DNA from: CAZMVY01 sp964653435
GTDB lineage: Bacteria > Planctomycetota > Phycisphaerae > UBA1845 > PWPN01
NCBI GenBank assembly: GCA_964653435.1
Contig: CAZZFA010000011.1
Coordinates: 11,023 to 75,022 of the forward strand
Reading direction: 5' to 3'
DNA: 64,000 bases
In this document: positions 26,801 through 34,204 of the stretch, one piece after another
How positions within the stretch are numbered: the stretch's first letter is position 1
Layout of the letters: every line of letters begins with the position of its first letter
The notes under the pieces: model-generated
What the model saw: the letters and a program-made list of their open reading frames with translations, nothing else
Told to the model about the DNA's origin: nothing
Database searches by the model: none
Translations under genes and position numbers: made by a program

Positions 26801-27014
26801 CCGCGCCGACGAACGACTTGAGATCGCCCGCCCGGCCCGGCCCCTCCAGCGTCGCGCCGTTGCCGTCGATCGTCACGCCGTCGGCCTGAATGACCAGGCC
26901 GTGCCGGAGCGTGGCCCCTTTCTCCAGGACCGTGTCCCGGGTGATGATCATCGGTTGCGGGCCCGCGCTGCCCAGGGAAAGGCCGATCGAGAGAAACAGT
27001 ACGGTATGGTGCAT
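23868..27014 (-). CDS. Secreted parallel beta-helix / PKD / propeller protein
   Basis: The 1048-residue protein has a signal peptide, then a right-handed parallel beta-helix (about residues 20-410) with repeating N-x-I/F-x-x-N turns such as NTIEKNDFSHCSN and NRFEQNDITHGGD, as in NosD/pectate-lyase-like folds. A PKD-like domain follows (VVLEGPSRALVGEKVAFDASKS, about 418-500), then a jelly-roll region and a C-terminal kelch/propeller-like region with DGRNLYCACLDGDRLFRSTDG. GGAG precedes the ATG at 27014. It lies 33 bases after the beta-phosphoglucomutase gene on the same strand, so it probably ends the glycosidase operon. A role in binding or cleaving polysaccharide outside the cell is plausible; catalytic residues cannot be assigned. 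Confidence 0.85.
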   Translation of the reverse strand: MHHTVLFLSIGLSLGSAGPQPMIITRDTVLEKGATLRHGLVIQADGVTIDGNGATLEGPGRAGDLKSFVGAGVLAEGRSNVTIRNLKVRGFECGLAASDGHGWRIEDCDFSDNYHDPEYGWGDYGRVGGIILTRISRSIVQRNKANRVWNGLDLWESHDNTIEKNDFSHCSNVCLKLWTSCRNTARDNNLSYGIRISPGEVHARDSTSVLIESGSNDNRFEQNDITHGGDGVFIRVLNGWVSTGNVFIENDCSHANNNGFESWSPDNTYLRNKANHCSFGFWLGGSDHTVLIGNEAGYNGQPDGPHNAPEPDFIHGGIVIVGGTGSHTFIDGNYCHDNNGAGIVFRGDLGTRGAKWKMYHLVVQNNRLENNRWGLFARFTDWLDLAGNTFKGNKQDELIEDVTNLTRREADPLKRPAPTVVLEGPSRALVGEKVAFDASKSRDAAGRPLKFRWDVGGERLEGPKVERVFEEPGFYRVGVTATNGYLANLAFRDLYVARPVQEIATEGQASQWAWTMGDNADGKGRVRFTDDATAIVGKTSLRMRPDPYKGSDVTAIFPKSKRAGWDLTGKKRLTFWVRFANPNNGGFEGPDPIVRLHAGKAAYTYTPAFGGMPRNLLGDLPYSEARHGWLYVEIPLAGGDTWMRSETFEGARPPHIDNGLKFITLSTPVETQSASALASDGRNLYCACLDGDRLFRSTDGKEWIELKGPAATLGDGSWINGMLAFHAGAGEKGSLYLRLHDSKRNEYGNEVFRLARYDIAGDTWSWMPTAMAMDHGAAVVGGYLYGIAHAIMGNYGGPICRVNLAAPAAIDERTVLGGIRGRDAAWFSRAGQLALLNGMIYGTKNDWTTPQPTRADEIGDRLYRFDPRVFAASKFAGGQPWDDRNWKAAETPANDLGPLPFEIGHGSALVALPPNWCPAVGTKGGLFLVAGCSPSDNEGYGPPSSKYAIYDAATGRFTIGNLPDTTGTGTSAALHDGRLYIKRGGMNYGVSNGELWVVTPVPAGERQSTQARAARERMSLEKVDYLSVQVDSVGAEPFDLWIDGLAFE

Positions 27015-27047
27015 GATACGCTCCAGATCCGCGCGGCACGCCGAGGC

Positions 27048-27701
27048 TCACTCGCGCTCGGCGCGCAGCAGCTCATCCACGCTGACATGGTCCAGATTCG
27101 TCGCAAGATTCCTTACGCCCGGCAACGTCTCGGGCGTGCCGATCCCGAAGACGGCCATTCCCGCGCGGCGTCCGGCTTCGATGCCGGCCATCGCGTCCTC
27201 CACGACAAGACATTCCGCCGGCGGCAAACCCAGCCGCCGGGCCGCCAGCAGAAAGACCTCAGGGTGCGGCTTCGAGTGCCGGATATCGTTGCCGTCGACG
27301 ACGGCATCGAACGCCCCGGCCAGCCCGGTCCGATCCAGAATGAGGCCCGCGTTCCGGCTCGAAGAAGCCATCGCGATCCGCACCCCCCGGGCACGCAGTC
27401 CGGCCAGCATCTCCCGCGCCCCCGGCAACACGTCGGCCGGCGTGAGCGCCTGCAACAGCTCGCGGTACCGTGCGTTCTTGCGGTCCGCCAATGCCGCCTT
27501 CTCCTCTTCGCTGTACGCACGAGGCGACCGTTCGAGCAGGATGCCGAGGCTCTCCATCCGGCTCACGCCGCGGAGCCGGTCGTTGATCCGCCGGTCGAAG
27601 TGAATCCCTTCCGCGTCGGCGAGCTCCTTCCACGCCCGGTAGTGCAGCTCGTCCGTCGTAACGAGCACGCCGTCCAGATCGAAGATCACGCCGCGGATCA
27701 T
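27048..27701 (-). CDS. pgmB: Beta-phosphoglucomutase (HAD superfamily)
   Basis: The 217-residue protein is the usual length for this enzyme, which converts beta-glucose 1-phosphate to glucose 6-phosphate through the 1,6-bisphosphate. The catalytic FDLDGVLV gives Asp8 (phosphorylated) and Asp10 (acid/base). The cap includes RRINDRLRGVSRMESL, and the later HAD motifs are IAMASSSRN, HSKPHPEVFL and VVEDAMAGIEAGRRAGM. Its start overlaps the stop of the GH65 gene by four bases (ATGA), so the two are translationally coupled. The pairing is metabolic too: inverting GH65 phosphorylases release beta-glucose 1-phosphate, which this enzyme channels into glycolysis. It is cytosolic. Confidence 0.95.
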   Translation of the reverse strand: MIRGVIFDLDGVLVTTDELHYRAWKELADAEGIHFDRRINDRLRGVSRMESLGILLERSPRAYSEEEKAALADRKNARYRELLQALTPADVLPGAREMLAGLRARGVRIAMASSSRNAGLILDRTGLAGAFDAVVDGNDIRHSKPHPEVFLLAARRLGLPPAECLVVEDAMAGIEAGRRAGMAVFGIGTPETLPGVRNLATNLDHVSVDELLRAERE

Positions 27702-29941
27702 GCCCCGACCTTCCAGAGCGCCCGTTCCCCCGGACGGATCGTGCGCGGTTCCCTGCCGACGCAGACCTCGAGCGGTCTGCCCCCCCGGTTGGTCACCGTC
27801 ACGCCGTCCCGCCCGATGTCCACATACGCCGCCGCCCCCTTCCACACGATCGGGAACGCCAGCCGCGACCACGCCGCCGGAAGCCGCGGGGCGAACGTGA
27901 GCACGTCGGCCTGCATCGCCGTCCGCATCCCCGCGAAGCCGAACACGGCCATCTGCCAGACGGCGCCCGCGTTGGCGATGTGGATGCCCTCGGCGGCCCC
28001 GCCATGCTCGATGTCCAGGTCGATCGCCTTCGCCCTCTGCCAGAACTCCCACGCCTCGTCCGCAAGCCCCAGCCGGGCCGCGACGATCGCATGTACGCCG
28101 GCCGAGAGCGACGAATCGTGCGTCGTGTACGGCAGGTAATACTCCCACGCCCGCCGGACCTCCGCGTCGCTGAACTCGTCGGGAAACAGGGCCATCATCA
28201 TCAGCACATCGGCCTGCTTGAGGCACTTGCTCCGGTAGAGCCGCTCCTGCGAGACCTGCGCGGCGAACGGCCGGCGGCGGTCGCGCCACAACCGATCGAA
28301 ACGCGGCTCCGCGAGCCGGTCGAACCCCTCGCACTGCAGGACGAGCACGCCGTCATCGGCCCGCACAATCGGCAGCCCGCCGGCCAGCCCCCGCCAGCGC
28401 TCGCATTCCTCGACCGAGGCCCCCGCCGCCGCCCCGACCTCCGCGGCCGCATTCAGGGCGAAGGCGACCATCCGGTTCGTATACGCGTTGTTGTTTGAGA
28501 TCGGCTTGTACTCGTCCGGCCCCATGACGCCCAGCAGATTCGCGCATTCCGCGGGCGGGCGGGCGTCGATCCGCTCCTGCCAGTAGCGCGCCGTCTCGAC
28601 CAGCACGCGGGCCGCCGGGCCACGGAGATATTCCGCGTCCCCCGCCGCCCGGGCATAATGTACGAGGCCGTACGCCACGTCGGCCGTCACATGCACCTCG
28701 TGGTCCGCGTATTGCCAGTTCGGGCAGCACTCGTAGCCGGCCGCATCGGATTCCCACGCGTAGCGGGCGCCGCGGTAGCCGTACCGCGTCGCGTTCGCGA
28801 TCGCCCCGTCGAGGCTCTGCACGCGGAAATCGGCCAGCGTCCGCGCCCGGGCCGGGTCCGTGTAGACGAAGAACGGCAGCAGGAACATCTCCGTGTCCCA
28901 GAAGAACCGCCCCCAGTACGCCTCGCCCGCGTAGCCCTTCGCATCGATCGCCACCCGCGGATCATCCGGCACGTGCGCCCGCAGCAAATGAAACAGCGAC
29001 GCCCGCATCGCAAGCTGCGACTCGTCGTCGCCTTCGATGATCACGTCGCAGGCGTCCCACCGTTTTCGCCAGACGGCAGCGTGTTCTTCATGAAGCTGCT
29101 CGCAGGTCAGGCCGTGCGCCCCGGCCAGACATGCGGACGCCGTCGCGGGCCGCCGGTCGCGGCTGGTGGTTACGGCGGTACGCTTCTCGATGACGAGCTC
29201 GCCGCCCGCAGGAACGGAAAAACTCGCCGTCAGCCTCGCCGCCCGCGACCGCGCCTCCTGTCTCCAGGGCGCCTCGGACGGAAAAAGGCACGTGGCCATC
29301 TCGATATCGTCGCCCGCGTCCGTCCGCACGCGGCAGCCGATCCCGTTCGGCCCCGCAAACGCCAGGTCCACGCCGGAAAAATGATCGTACCCGTTGGTCC
29401 GGACATCCGCATCAATACCGGCCTCGACGGTCACGCCCATCGCATTCGCCGCATGCAGGCGCATCCGCTGCACGCACAAATGCGGGCGCGCCGCGCTGAC
29501 GAACCGCTCGAATGTCACCGCCAGCTCCGCGCCCCGCCGCGTCTGCCAGCGAACCATTCGGGTCAGCGTCGCCGTATCGAGACACAGCTCCCGGCGGTAG
29601 TCGAGGATGCGGCAGGTCTCCATGTCCAGCCGCTCCCCGTCGATGATCGGCGCCATCCCGAGAAACCACGGCAGGTTGATCATCTCGTTGTTCAGCAGCG
29701 GATGGCGGCCGAAGATACCCGGCACGTACGTTCCCCACTTCACCTTCGTGTCGGGAAACGTCTCGCTCGTGACGTTCGCCGGCATCCGCGTGTAGCTCAC
29801 GTTCTGCGGAGCCCCGGCCAGGTGCTCCTCCAGCGAGCCGCGAACGTGCAGGTAGCCGCTGCCGAGCGTGAAAAGCCCCTCGTAGGCCTTCGCGTGCTCG
29901 ACGCGAAACGGCGACTCGACAATCGACCAACCGTCTCTCAT
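27698..29941 (-). CDS. GH65 glycoside phosphorylase
   Basis: The 747-residue protein matches GH65 (maltose, kojibiose, trehalose or nigerose phosphorylase group): an N-terminal beta-sandwich (ESPFRVEHAKAYEGLFTLGSG), an (alpha/alpha)6 barrel and a small C-terminal sheet. The general-acid Glu477 lies in MGPDEYKP; the phosphate-binding region is present as KCLKQADV (Lys575, Gln576) and THDSSLS (His608, Ser610, Ser611), indicating a phosphorylase rather than a hydrolase. The product would be beta-glucose 1-phosphate, used by the overlapping pgmB. The exact disaccharide is not predictable here. No signal peptide is seen, so it is cytosolic. Confidence 0.93.
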   Translation of the reverse strand: MRDGWSIVESPFRVEHAKAYEGLFTLGSGYLHVRGSLEEHLAGAPQNVSYTRMPANVTSETFPDTKVKWGTYVPGIFGRHPLLNNEMINLPWFLGMAPIIDGERLDMETCRILDYRRELCLDTATLTRMVRWQTRRGAELAVTFERFVSAARPHLCVQRMRLHAANAMGVTVEAGIDADVRTNGYDHFSGVDLAFAGPNGIGCRVRTDAGDDIEMATCLFPSEAPWRQEARSRAARLTASFSVPAGGELVIEKRTAVTTSRDRRPATASACLAGAHGLTCEQLHEEHAAVWRKRWDACDVIIEGDDESQLAMRASLFHLLRAHVPDDPRVAIDAKGYAGEAYWGRFFWDTEMFLLPFFVYTDPARARTLADFRVQSLDGAIANATRYGYRGARYAWESDAAGYECCPNWQYADHEVHVTADVAYGLVHYARAAGDAEYLRGPAARVLVETARYWQERIDARPPAECANLLGVMGPDEYKPISNNNAYTNRMVAFALNAAAEVGAAAGASVEECERWRGLAGGLPIVRADDGVLVLQCEGFDRLAEPRFDRLWRDRRRPFAAQVSQERLYRSKCLKQADVLMMMALFPDEFSDAEVRRAWEYYLPYTTHDSSLSAGVHAIVAARLGLADEAWEFWQRAKAIDLDIEHGGAAEGIHIANAGAVWQMAVFGFAGMRTAMQADVLTFAPRLPAAWSRLAFPIVWKGAAAYVDIGRDGVTVTNRGGRPLEVCVGREPRTIRPGERALWKVGA

Positions 29942-29967
29942 ATCACCTCACCCACCCCGTGTGGAGT

Positions 29968-29986
29968 GCGGCCTCTCCGAGGCCGC
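29968..29986. promoter_or_regulatory. Hairpin between the GH42-like and GH65 genes
   Basis: A perfect 8-bp stem GCGGCCTC / GAGGCCGC with a 3-base loop lies in the 106-base gap, 27 bases upstream of the GH65 start. It could be an intra-operon attenuator, a processing site or a dispersed palindrome. No T-run follows on either strand. Confidence 0.4.
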
Positions 29987-30047
29987 TGTACCCGCCGCGT
30001 CGGGAATCCCTTCTCGACGCAGGAAACGCCGCGGGGATTCTCATTCG

Positions 30048-31805
30048 TCACAGCACTACCCCCGAGCAACGAGGCACGTCGACCTCCCGCACCGCGCCTC
30101 CGACCTGCAGCCTCGCCCTCTTCGCCTCGCCCGGGTTGACCACCACGATCCGATCGCCCCGCTTCGATGCGTGCACCCCCGGCGTCAGCGGCCGCGCCGG
30201 GATCTCCACGCCGAAGAACCGGTGCACCGCCAGAATCGCATCAGCGCTCGGGGCGCAGCCGAGGACCATCACCGTGCCCCGGCCCCGCTTCTCATGGTAC
30301 CCCGTCGTGTATGTCCGCCCGACGGCCAGCTCCATGAACCGCCGCTGGTCCTCGTCGATCCGCCACGGAAGCTGCTCCGCCGTGATCGGCGTCCCCGGCA
30401 CCGTCCGATACGCAAAGACGGCCCTGTTCGTCACAAACCCGAGCGAGGTCCGCAGGTTCTCCGCGAACGGGTGGCTCGTGCCGTCCGGCCGGGCGCAGCC
30501 GTCGATCAGCCGCTGAAACAGGACCAGGTTGCCGCCTTCCTCGACGTACCGCCACAGCCGCGAGGGCTCTTCCACGTCGCCGGCCACGAAGAGCAGGCGT
30601 GGCGGCTCGAAATCGTGATCGACGTCGACGAAGTCGTACTCGATCCCCATGTCGTGAAGCACGCCGAACAGCGGATCGTCGGCGTCGCGTTTCATGATCT
30701 GTGCGATCTGGTGATAGCGCCACGACCACGTGACGGCGCACGACGTCTCCGGCGGCGGCGCGTGCTCGAGCCGCTTGAACGCCTGGATTGCCTCCGCAAA
30801 CACCTCGCCCAGCTCCGGACGGATCACGCCCCGCTCGTTGATCGGCGCCCCGCTCCAGTTGTCGCGGTTCGCAAGCATGTACCAGTTCCATCCGCGAACC
30901 CCGCTGGCCAGCGCCGTCCACGCCGTCAGCCGGTAGTGGTCCGGCGTGTAGTTGCGGTCCGGCATCCCGTGCCAGATCCCGCTGCCGAACTCGGCGATGT
31001 ACGGAAACCTCGTCACCGCCCGCAGCAGCCGCAGCCGCTCCCGGAAGTACCGGTAATCCTTCCGGCACTCGTTCGAAGGATACGGGTCGATGCCGTAGAT
31101 GTCCGCCAGGTCCGCCAGGTCGCGCCAGTTCTGCGCATCCACGCCGGGCCAGGTGTTCAACACGATCGGCACGTCGCGGTCGTGCTTGCGGTATTCGGCC
31201 ACCACCCACTGCGCGTAGCGCGTCGCGAGGTCGTATCGATACTGACAGCCGTCCCGGAAGCGACGGTCGTCGCCGATCGGCGCCAGCGTCGGAATCGCTT
31301 CCGTGAAGTCGCCGTACGCCGTGCCCCACGCGGCATTGAGCCGGTCGATCGTCCCGTACCGCCCCCGCAACCAGTCGGCAAACCCGATATCCTCCCCGTA
31401 GAAGTGGAGCATCGGGTCGATCTCGTTGTCGGCCTGCACGGCGATGATGAGCTTGCCGAGGCGCGGCTGCAGCGCCTTCATGACCGCCGCGATCCAGCCC
31501 GCCGCCTTTCGCTGAAACTCCGGATGCAGCTTGTGGCAGCGAACCGCGTGGTCGGGGACGCCCATGTTCCGCCACTCGGAGTAGATATACGGCCCGGGCC
31601 GCGCGAACAGCTTGAACCCGTGGCGGTCCACGGCGTCCAGGAACGCATCGAGCAGCGAAAAGTCATAAACGCCCTCGCGCACCTCATGGAATTGCCAGGG
31701 CACATACGTCGCGACCACCTCGACGCCCAGCGACTTCGCCGCATCGAGAATCTCATCCCAGTATCGCTGCTGCAACCGCCAGTAGTGGATTTCACCGCCA
31801 ACCAA
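30048..31805 (-). CDS. Clan GH-A beta-galactosidase-like enzyme (GH42/GH35-like), TTG start
   Basis: The 585-residue protein opens with GGEIHYWRLQQRYWDE, the N-terminal barrel strand of GH35/GH42 enzymes, then VEVVATYVPWQFHEVREG and IIAVQADNEIDP with the acid/base Glu, WLRGRYGTIDRLNAAWGTAYGDF typical of GH42, and RFPYIAEFGSG with the nucleophile Glu. The only start compatible with the family is TTG at 31805; a stop codon lies two codons upstream and GGGTGACC just before could act as a ribosome site. Either the start is a true TTG or the N terminus was lost. No signal peptide is visible. It lies 77 bases after the GH2-like gene. The activity would be removal of galactose or a related sugar from glycosides. 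Confidence 0.83.
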   Translation of the reverse strand: MVGGEIHYWRLQQRYWDEILDAAKSLGVEVVATYVPWQFHEVREGVYDFSLLDAFLDAVDRHGFKLFARPGPYIYSEWRNMGVPDHAVRCHKLHPEFQRKAAGWIAAVMKALQPRLGKLIIAVQADNEIDPMLHFYGEDIGFADWLRGRYGTIDRLNAAWGTAYGDFTEAIPTLAPIGDDRRFRDGCQYRYDLATRYAQWVVAEYRKHDRDVPIVLNTWPGVDAQNWRDLADLADIYGIDPYPSNECRKDYRYFRERLRLLRAVTRFPYIAEFGSGIWHGMPDRNYTPDHYRLTAWTALASGVRGWNWYMLANRDNWSGAPINERGVIRPELGEVFAEAIQAFKRLEHAPPPETSCAVTWSWRYHQIAQIMKRDADDPLFGVLHDMGIEYDFVDVDHDFEPPRLLFVAGDVEEPSRLWRYVEEGGNLVLFQRLIDGCARPDGTSHPFAENLRTSLGFVTNRAVFAYRTVPGTPITAEQLPWRIDEDQRRFMELAVGRTYTTGYHEKRGRGTVMVLGCAPSADAILAVHRFFGVEIPARPLTPGVHASKRGDRIVVVNPGEAKRARLQVGGAVREVDVPRCSGVVL

Positions 31806-31820
31806 AGGTCACCCGTATCG

Positions 31821-31877
31821 GATTGCGGATTGGTCGAACGACTGACCCTCGCAGTCCGCGGTCCGAAATCCGCAATC
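31821..31877. repeat. Inverted repeat between the GH2-like and GH42-like genes
   Basis: GATTGCGGATT (31821-31831) and AATCCGCAATC (31867-31877) form a perfect 11-bp inverted repeat with a 35-base loop. It fills the short intergenic gap and ends just before the stop codon of the GH2-like gene. Confidence 0.6.
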
Positions 31878-31882
31878 TGAAA

Positions 31883-33790
31883 TCAGAAGATTCTCTGTTC
31901 GAGGTCGTCTGCAAAGTACACCGGTCCGATCATCCCCCCGCCGCCGCGCCAGTCCCGCACGTGGAAAACGATGTCATGATAGCCCGGCCCCAGCGAGACC
32001 GCGAAGTCCCGGGGAATGTCCCGCGTCCCGTCCCACGTCCCGTCGCGCGGGCCCGCCTCGCCGATCCGCCGCCCGTCGATGAGGATCTCGTAGTAATCGC
32101 CCACCGTCTCGCAACGCAGGATCCGCTCGCCGCCCGGGTACGCCACGCGCGTGCGGAATGTCGCCCACCCCTCGAAGATGTTCCGCCCGCGGTTCACCAG
32201 CGGCGTATCGCACTTCACCGCAACCCAGTGGCGCCCGTCGAGCGACATCTCCCAGTCCTCCAGCACGATCGACGTGCCCACCAGCGGGCCGATCTCCGGC
32301 GCCTCGCCCGTGCGGGCCTCCAGAATCCGCCAGAGCTCGCGTCCGGCCGGCGTGTCGTGGCGGAACGCCGAGACGACCCGCCGCCGGCCCTCGCTCATGA
32401 ACTCGATCACCAGCGGTGCCCGCCGGATCGGCGTGGTGCATACGTTCCATGCCTCAACGAGCACACGCGTCCCCTCGCACCGCTCCAGCACGCGCCCCGA
32501 GTACAGATCGAACGCGCACTCCTCCTCGATCAGCCGCACCGGCAGCGACTCGTCCAGCACCTTCACCACCGGACTCCACCACTGGAACTCCGGACACTTC
32601 CACTGGCCCTTCCTCGGCCCGATGATCGGCCCGCTCGGCTCGGGGATCTCCCGCGGCTCCCCGGGCCGATCCGTGTGCCAGGCCCACTGCTCCGGCGTGT
32701 ACTTCAGCCGTCCGTCGGCGGTGTAGAGCCCCGTCGGCGACGGCGGGTGATCCCGGATCACCGTAATCACGTACCCCGCCTCCGGCAGATCGCGGGCGAG
32801 CATCCGGATCTGCTGCCGTCGCACCGCCAGCGCCGTATCGTACGGCCCTTCCGGCATCGCGTGCGCGTGAAAGCCCTCGCCGATGAGCAGCGGTTTCCTC
32901 AGTTTGCCCCGCACCCGCTGCGCGTAGTACCGCAACTGGATGTGGCTCAGGTACACGTGCTCGTCGTGGAAGTCTCCCGTCCGCTCGGCACAGAGCCAGC
33001 CGCTGTTGTCCAGCACGAGGCAGCCCGGGATCATCCCGTGCGCCAGATCGACCAGCTCCCGGCCCAGCTCCGGCGCAACGCGGTCGTTCTCGCAAGTCAG
33101 CGTCCGCAGGATCACGCAGGAGTACGGGCGATCGAGCCGGAAGAACTCCTCATACTCGCGGACGATCGAGCGGTCGGTCAGCGGCGCATCCCAGACGGGA
33201 TACTCCTGCCACACGAACATCCCCATCTCCTCGCAGAGCTGATAGTAGCGCTCCGGCGGGACCCAGAGACAGAACTTGATGAGGTTGAAGCCGAGCGACT
33301 GAAGGTCCGCGATCTCGCGGCGGATCTGCGCCTCCGACGGCCACGGCTGCTCCAGCTCCGGGTAGAAGCCCCAGTGCAGCACCCCGCGCACCCGGAACGG
33401 CCGCCCGTCCACCAGCAGTTGCGTGCCCCGCGTGGATGCCCGCTGCGGCGCCGGCGGCTTCACCGGCGTCGGCGACGTGAGAATCTCCACATCCCGGGCC
33501 CCCGCCCAGCGAACACCCAGCACGGGGAGAAACCCGTTCGTGGTATGGAGCCGGTCCACGCACCGGACCTCCAGCTCGTTCTCGTCGCGCAGGGCGTGCG
33601 TGATCTCGAACTCGAACGGCGTCCATGCGCCCAGATGGGTGCCGATCACCTGGCCGTTGACGAACACGCTCGCCTCGGTGCCGGCCGCCCCCACCCGCAC
33701 CCACGCCCGCGGTCCCGGCCGCGCGAAACTCATCCGTATGCTCCGCGGCGCGGCCGGCGCGGGCATGGCAGTACGGATCGACGTCGTCAT
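31883..33790 (-). CDS. GH2-like glycoside hydrolase
   Basis: The 635-residue protein has an N-terminal jelly-roll (RAWVRVGAAGTEASVFVNGQ and GTHLGAWTPFEFEITHAL), a TIM barrel starting RVRGVLHWGFYPE, and a C-terminal beta domain with a second jelly-roll (YYEILIDGRRIGEAGP). Candidate catalytic residues are the Glu of LTCENDR (acid/base) and the Glu of PLLIGEGFH (nucleophile). Members of this group are beta-galactosidases, beta-mannosidases or glucuronidases; specificity is not clear. The ATG at 33790 is preferred over an 18-codon extension without family character. No export signal is seen. It is the first gene of the minus-strand glycosidase operon and lies after a terminator-like hairpin. Confidence 0.82.
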   Translation of the reverse strand: MTTSIRTAMPAPAAPRSIRMSFARPGPRAWVRVGAAGTEASVFVNGQVIGTHLGAWTPFEFEITHALRDENELEVRCVDRLHTTNGFLPVLGVRWAGARDVEILTSPTPVKPPAPQRASTRGTQLLVDGRPFRVRGVLHWGFYPELEQPWPSEAQIRREIADLQSLGFNLIKFCLWVPPERYYQLCEEMGMFVWQEYPVWDAPLTDRSIVREYEEFFRLDRPYSCVILRTLTCENDRVAPELGRELVDLAHGMIPGCLVLDNSGWLCAERTGDFHDEHVYLSHIQLRYYAQRVRGKLRKPLLIGEGFHAHAMPEGPYDTALAVRRQQIRMLARDLPEAGYVITVIRDHPPSPTGLYTADGRLKYTPEQWAWHTDRPGEPREIPEPSGPIIGPRKGQWKCPEFQWWSPVVKVLDESLPVRLIEEECAFDLYSGRVLERCEGTRVLVEAWNVCTTPIRRAPLVIEFMSEGRRRVVSAFRHDTPAGRELWRILEARTGEAPEIGPLVGTSIVLEDWEMSLDGRHWVAVKCDTPLVNRGRNIFEGWATFRTRVAYPGGERILRCETVGDYYEILIDGRRIGEAGPRDGTWDGTRDIPRDFAVSLGPGYHDIVFHVRDWRGGGGMIGPVYFADDLEQRIF

Positions 33791-33859
33791 CGGGATACCT
33801 GCACCAAAGGCGGCACACGCGCCGGCTACACCGTCGGCCGGCATCGGGCGGCAATAGAG

Positions 33860-33895
33860 AGCCGCGCGACCCGCCCACCGGCAGATCGCGCGGCT
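33860..33895. terminator. Terminator-like hairpin between the 994-residue protein gene and the glycosidase operon
   Basis: A perfect 10-bp stem AGCCGCGCGA (33860-33869) / TCGCGCGGCT (33886-33895) with a 16-base loop. T-containing tracts flank it on both strands (TCTTTAG on plus, CTCTATT on minus) but are short. It separates the two minus-strand units. Confidence 0.5.
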
Positions 33896-33991
33896 TCTTT
33901 AGCACCCGTCCGGTCTTCACCGGTCACGCCTCAGCGCCGATCACGGCGTATCGCGTGGCCCTTGCTTGCGGCCTCCTTGCGATTCCTCCGA

Positions 33992-34204
33992 TCACAGGCA
34001 CTTGGCCGGCCGGTTCGGACCGTTGAAGCAACCCTGCAGGATACCGAAGTCCGCCAGGTCGACATCGCCGTCGTCCTCCGAATCCACACAGGCGCATCGC
34101 ACATCGCTCGGCTCCTTGGCCGGTCGGTTGGGGCCGTTGAAACAGGCCTGGAAGACATTGAAGTCCGCCAGGTCCACATCATTGTCCCCGTCCAGGTCCT
34201 GCGG
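33992..34204 (-). repeat. GPNRPP double-repeat tail, copy 3
   Basis: Units DLDGDNDVDLADFNVFQAC and DSEDDGDVDLADFGILQGC are each followed by FNGPNRPAK; the linker has CAC and the end is KCL. Confidence 0.85.
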
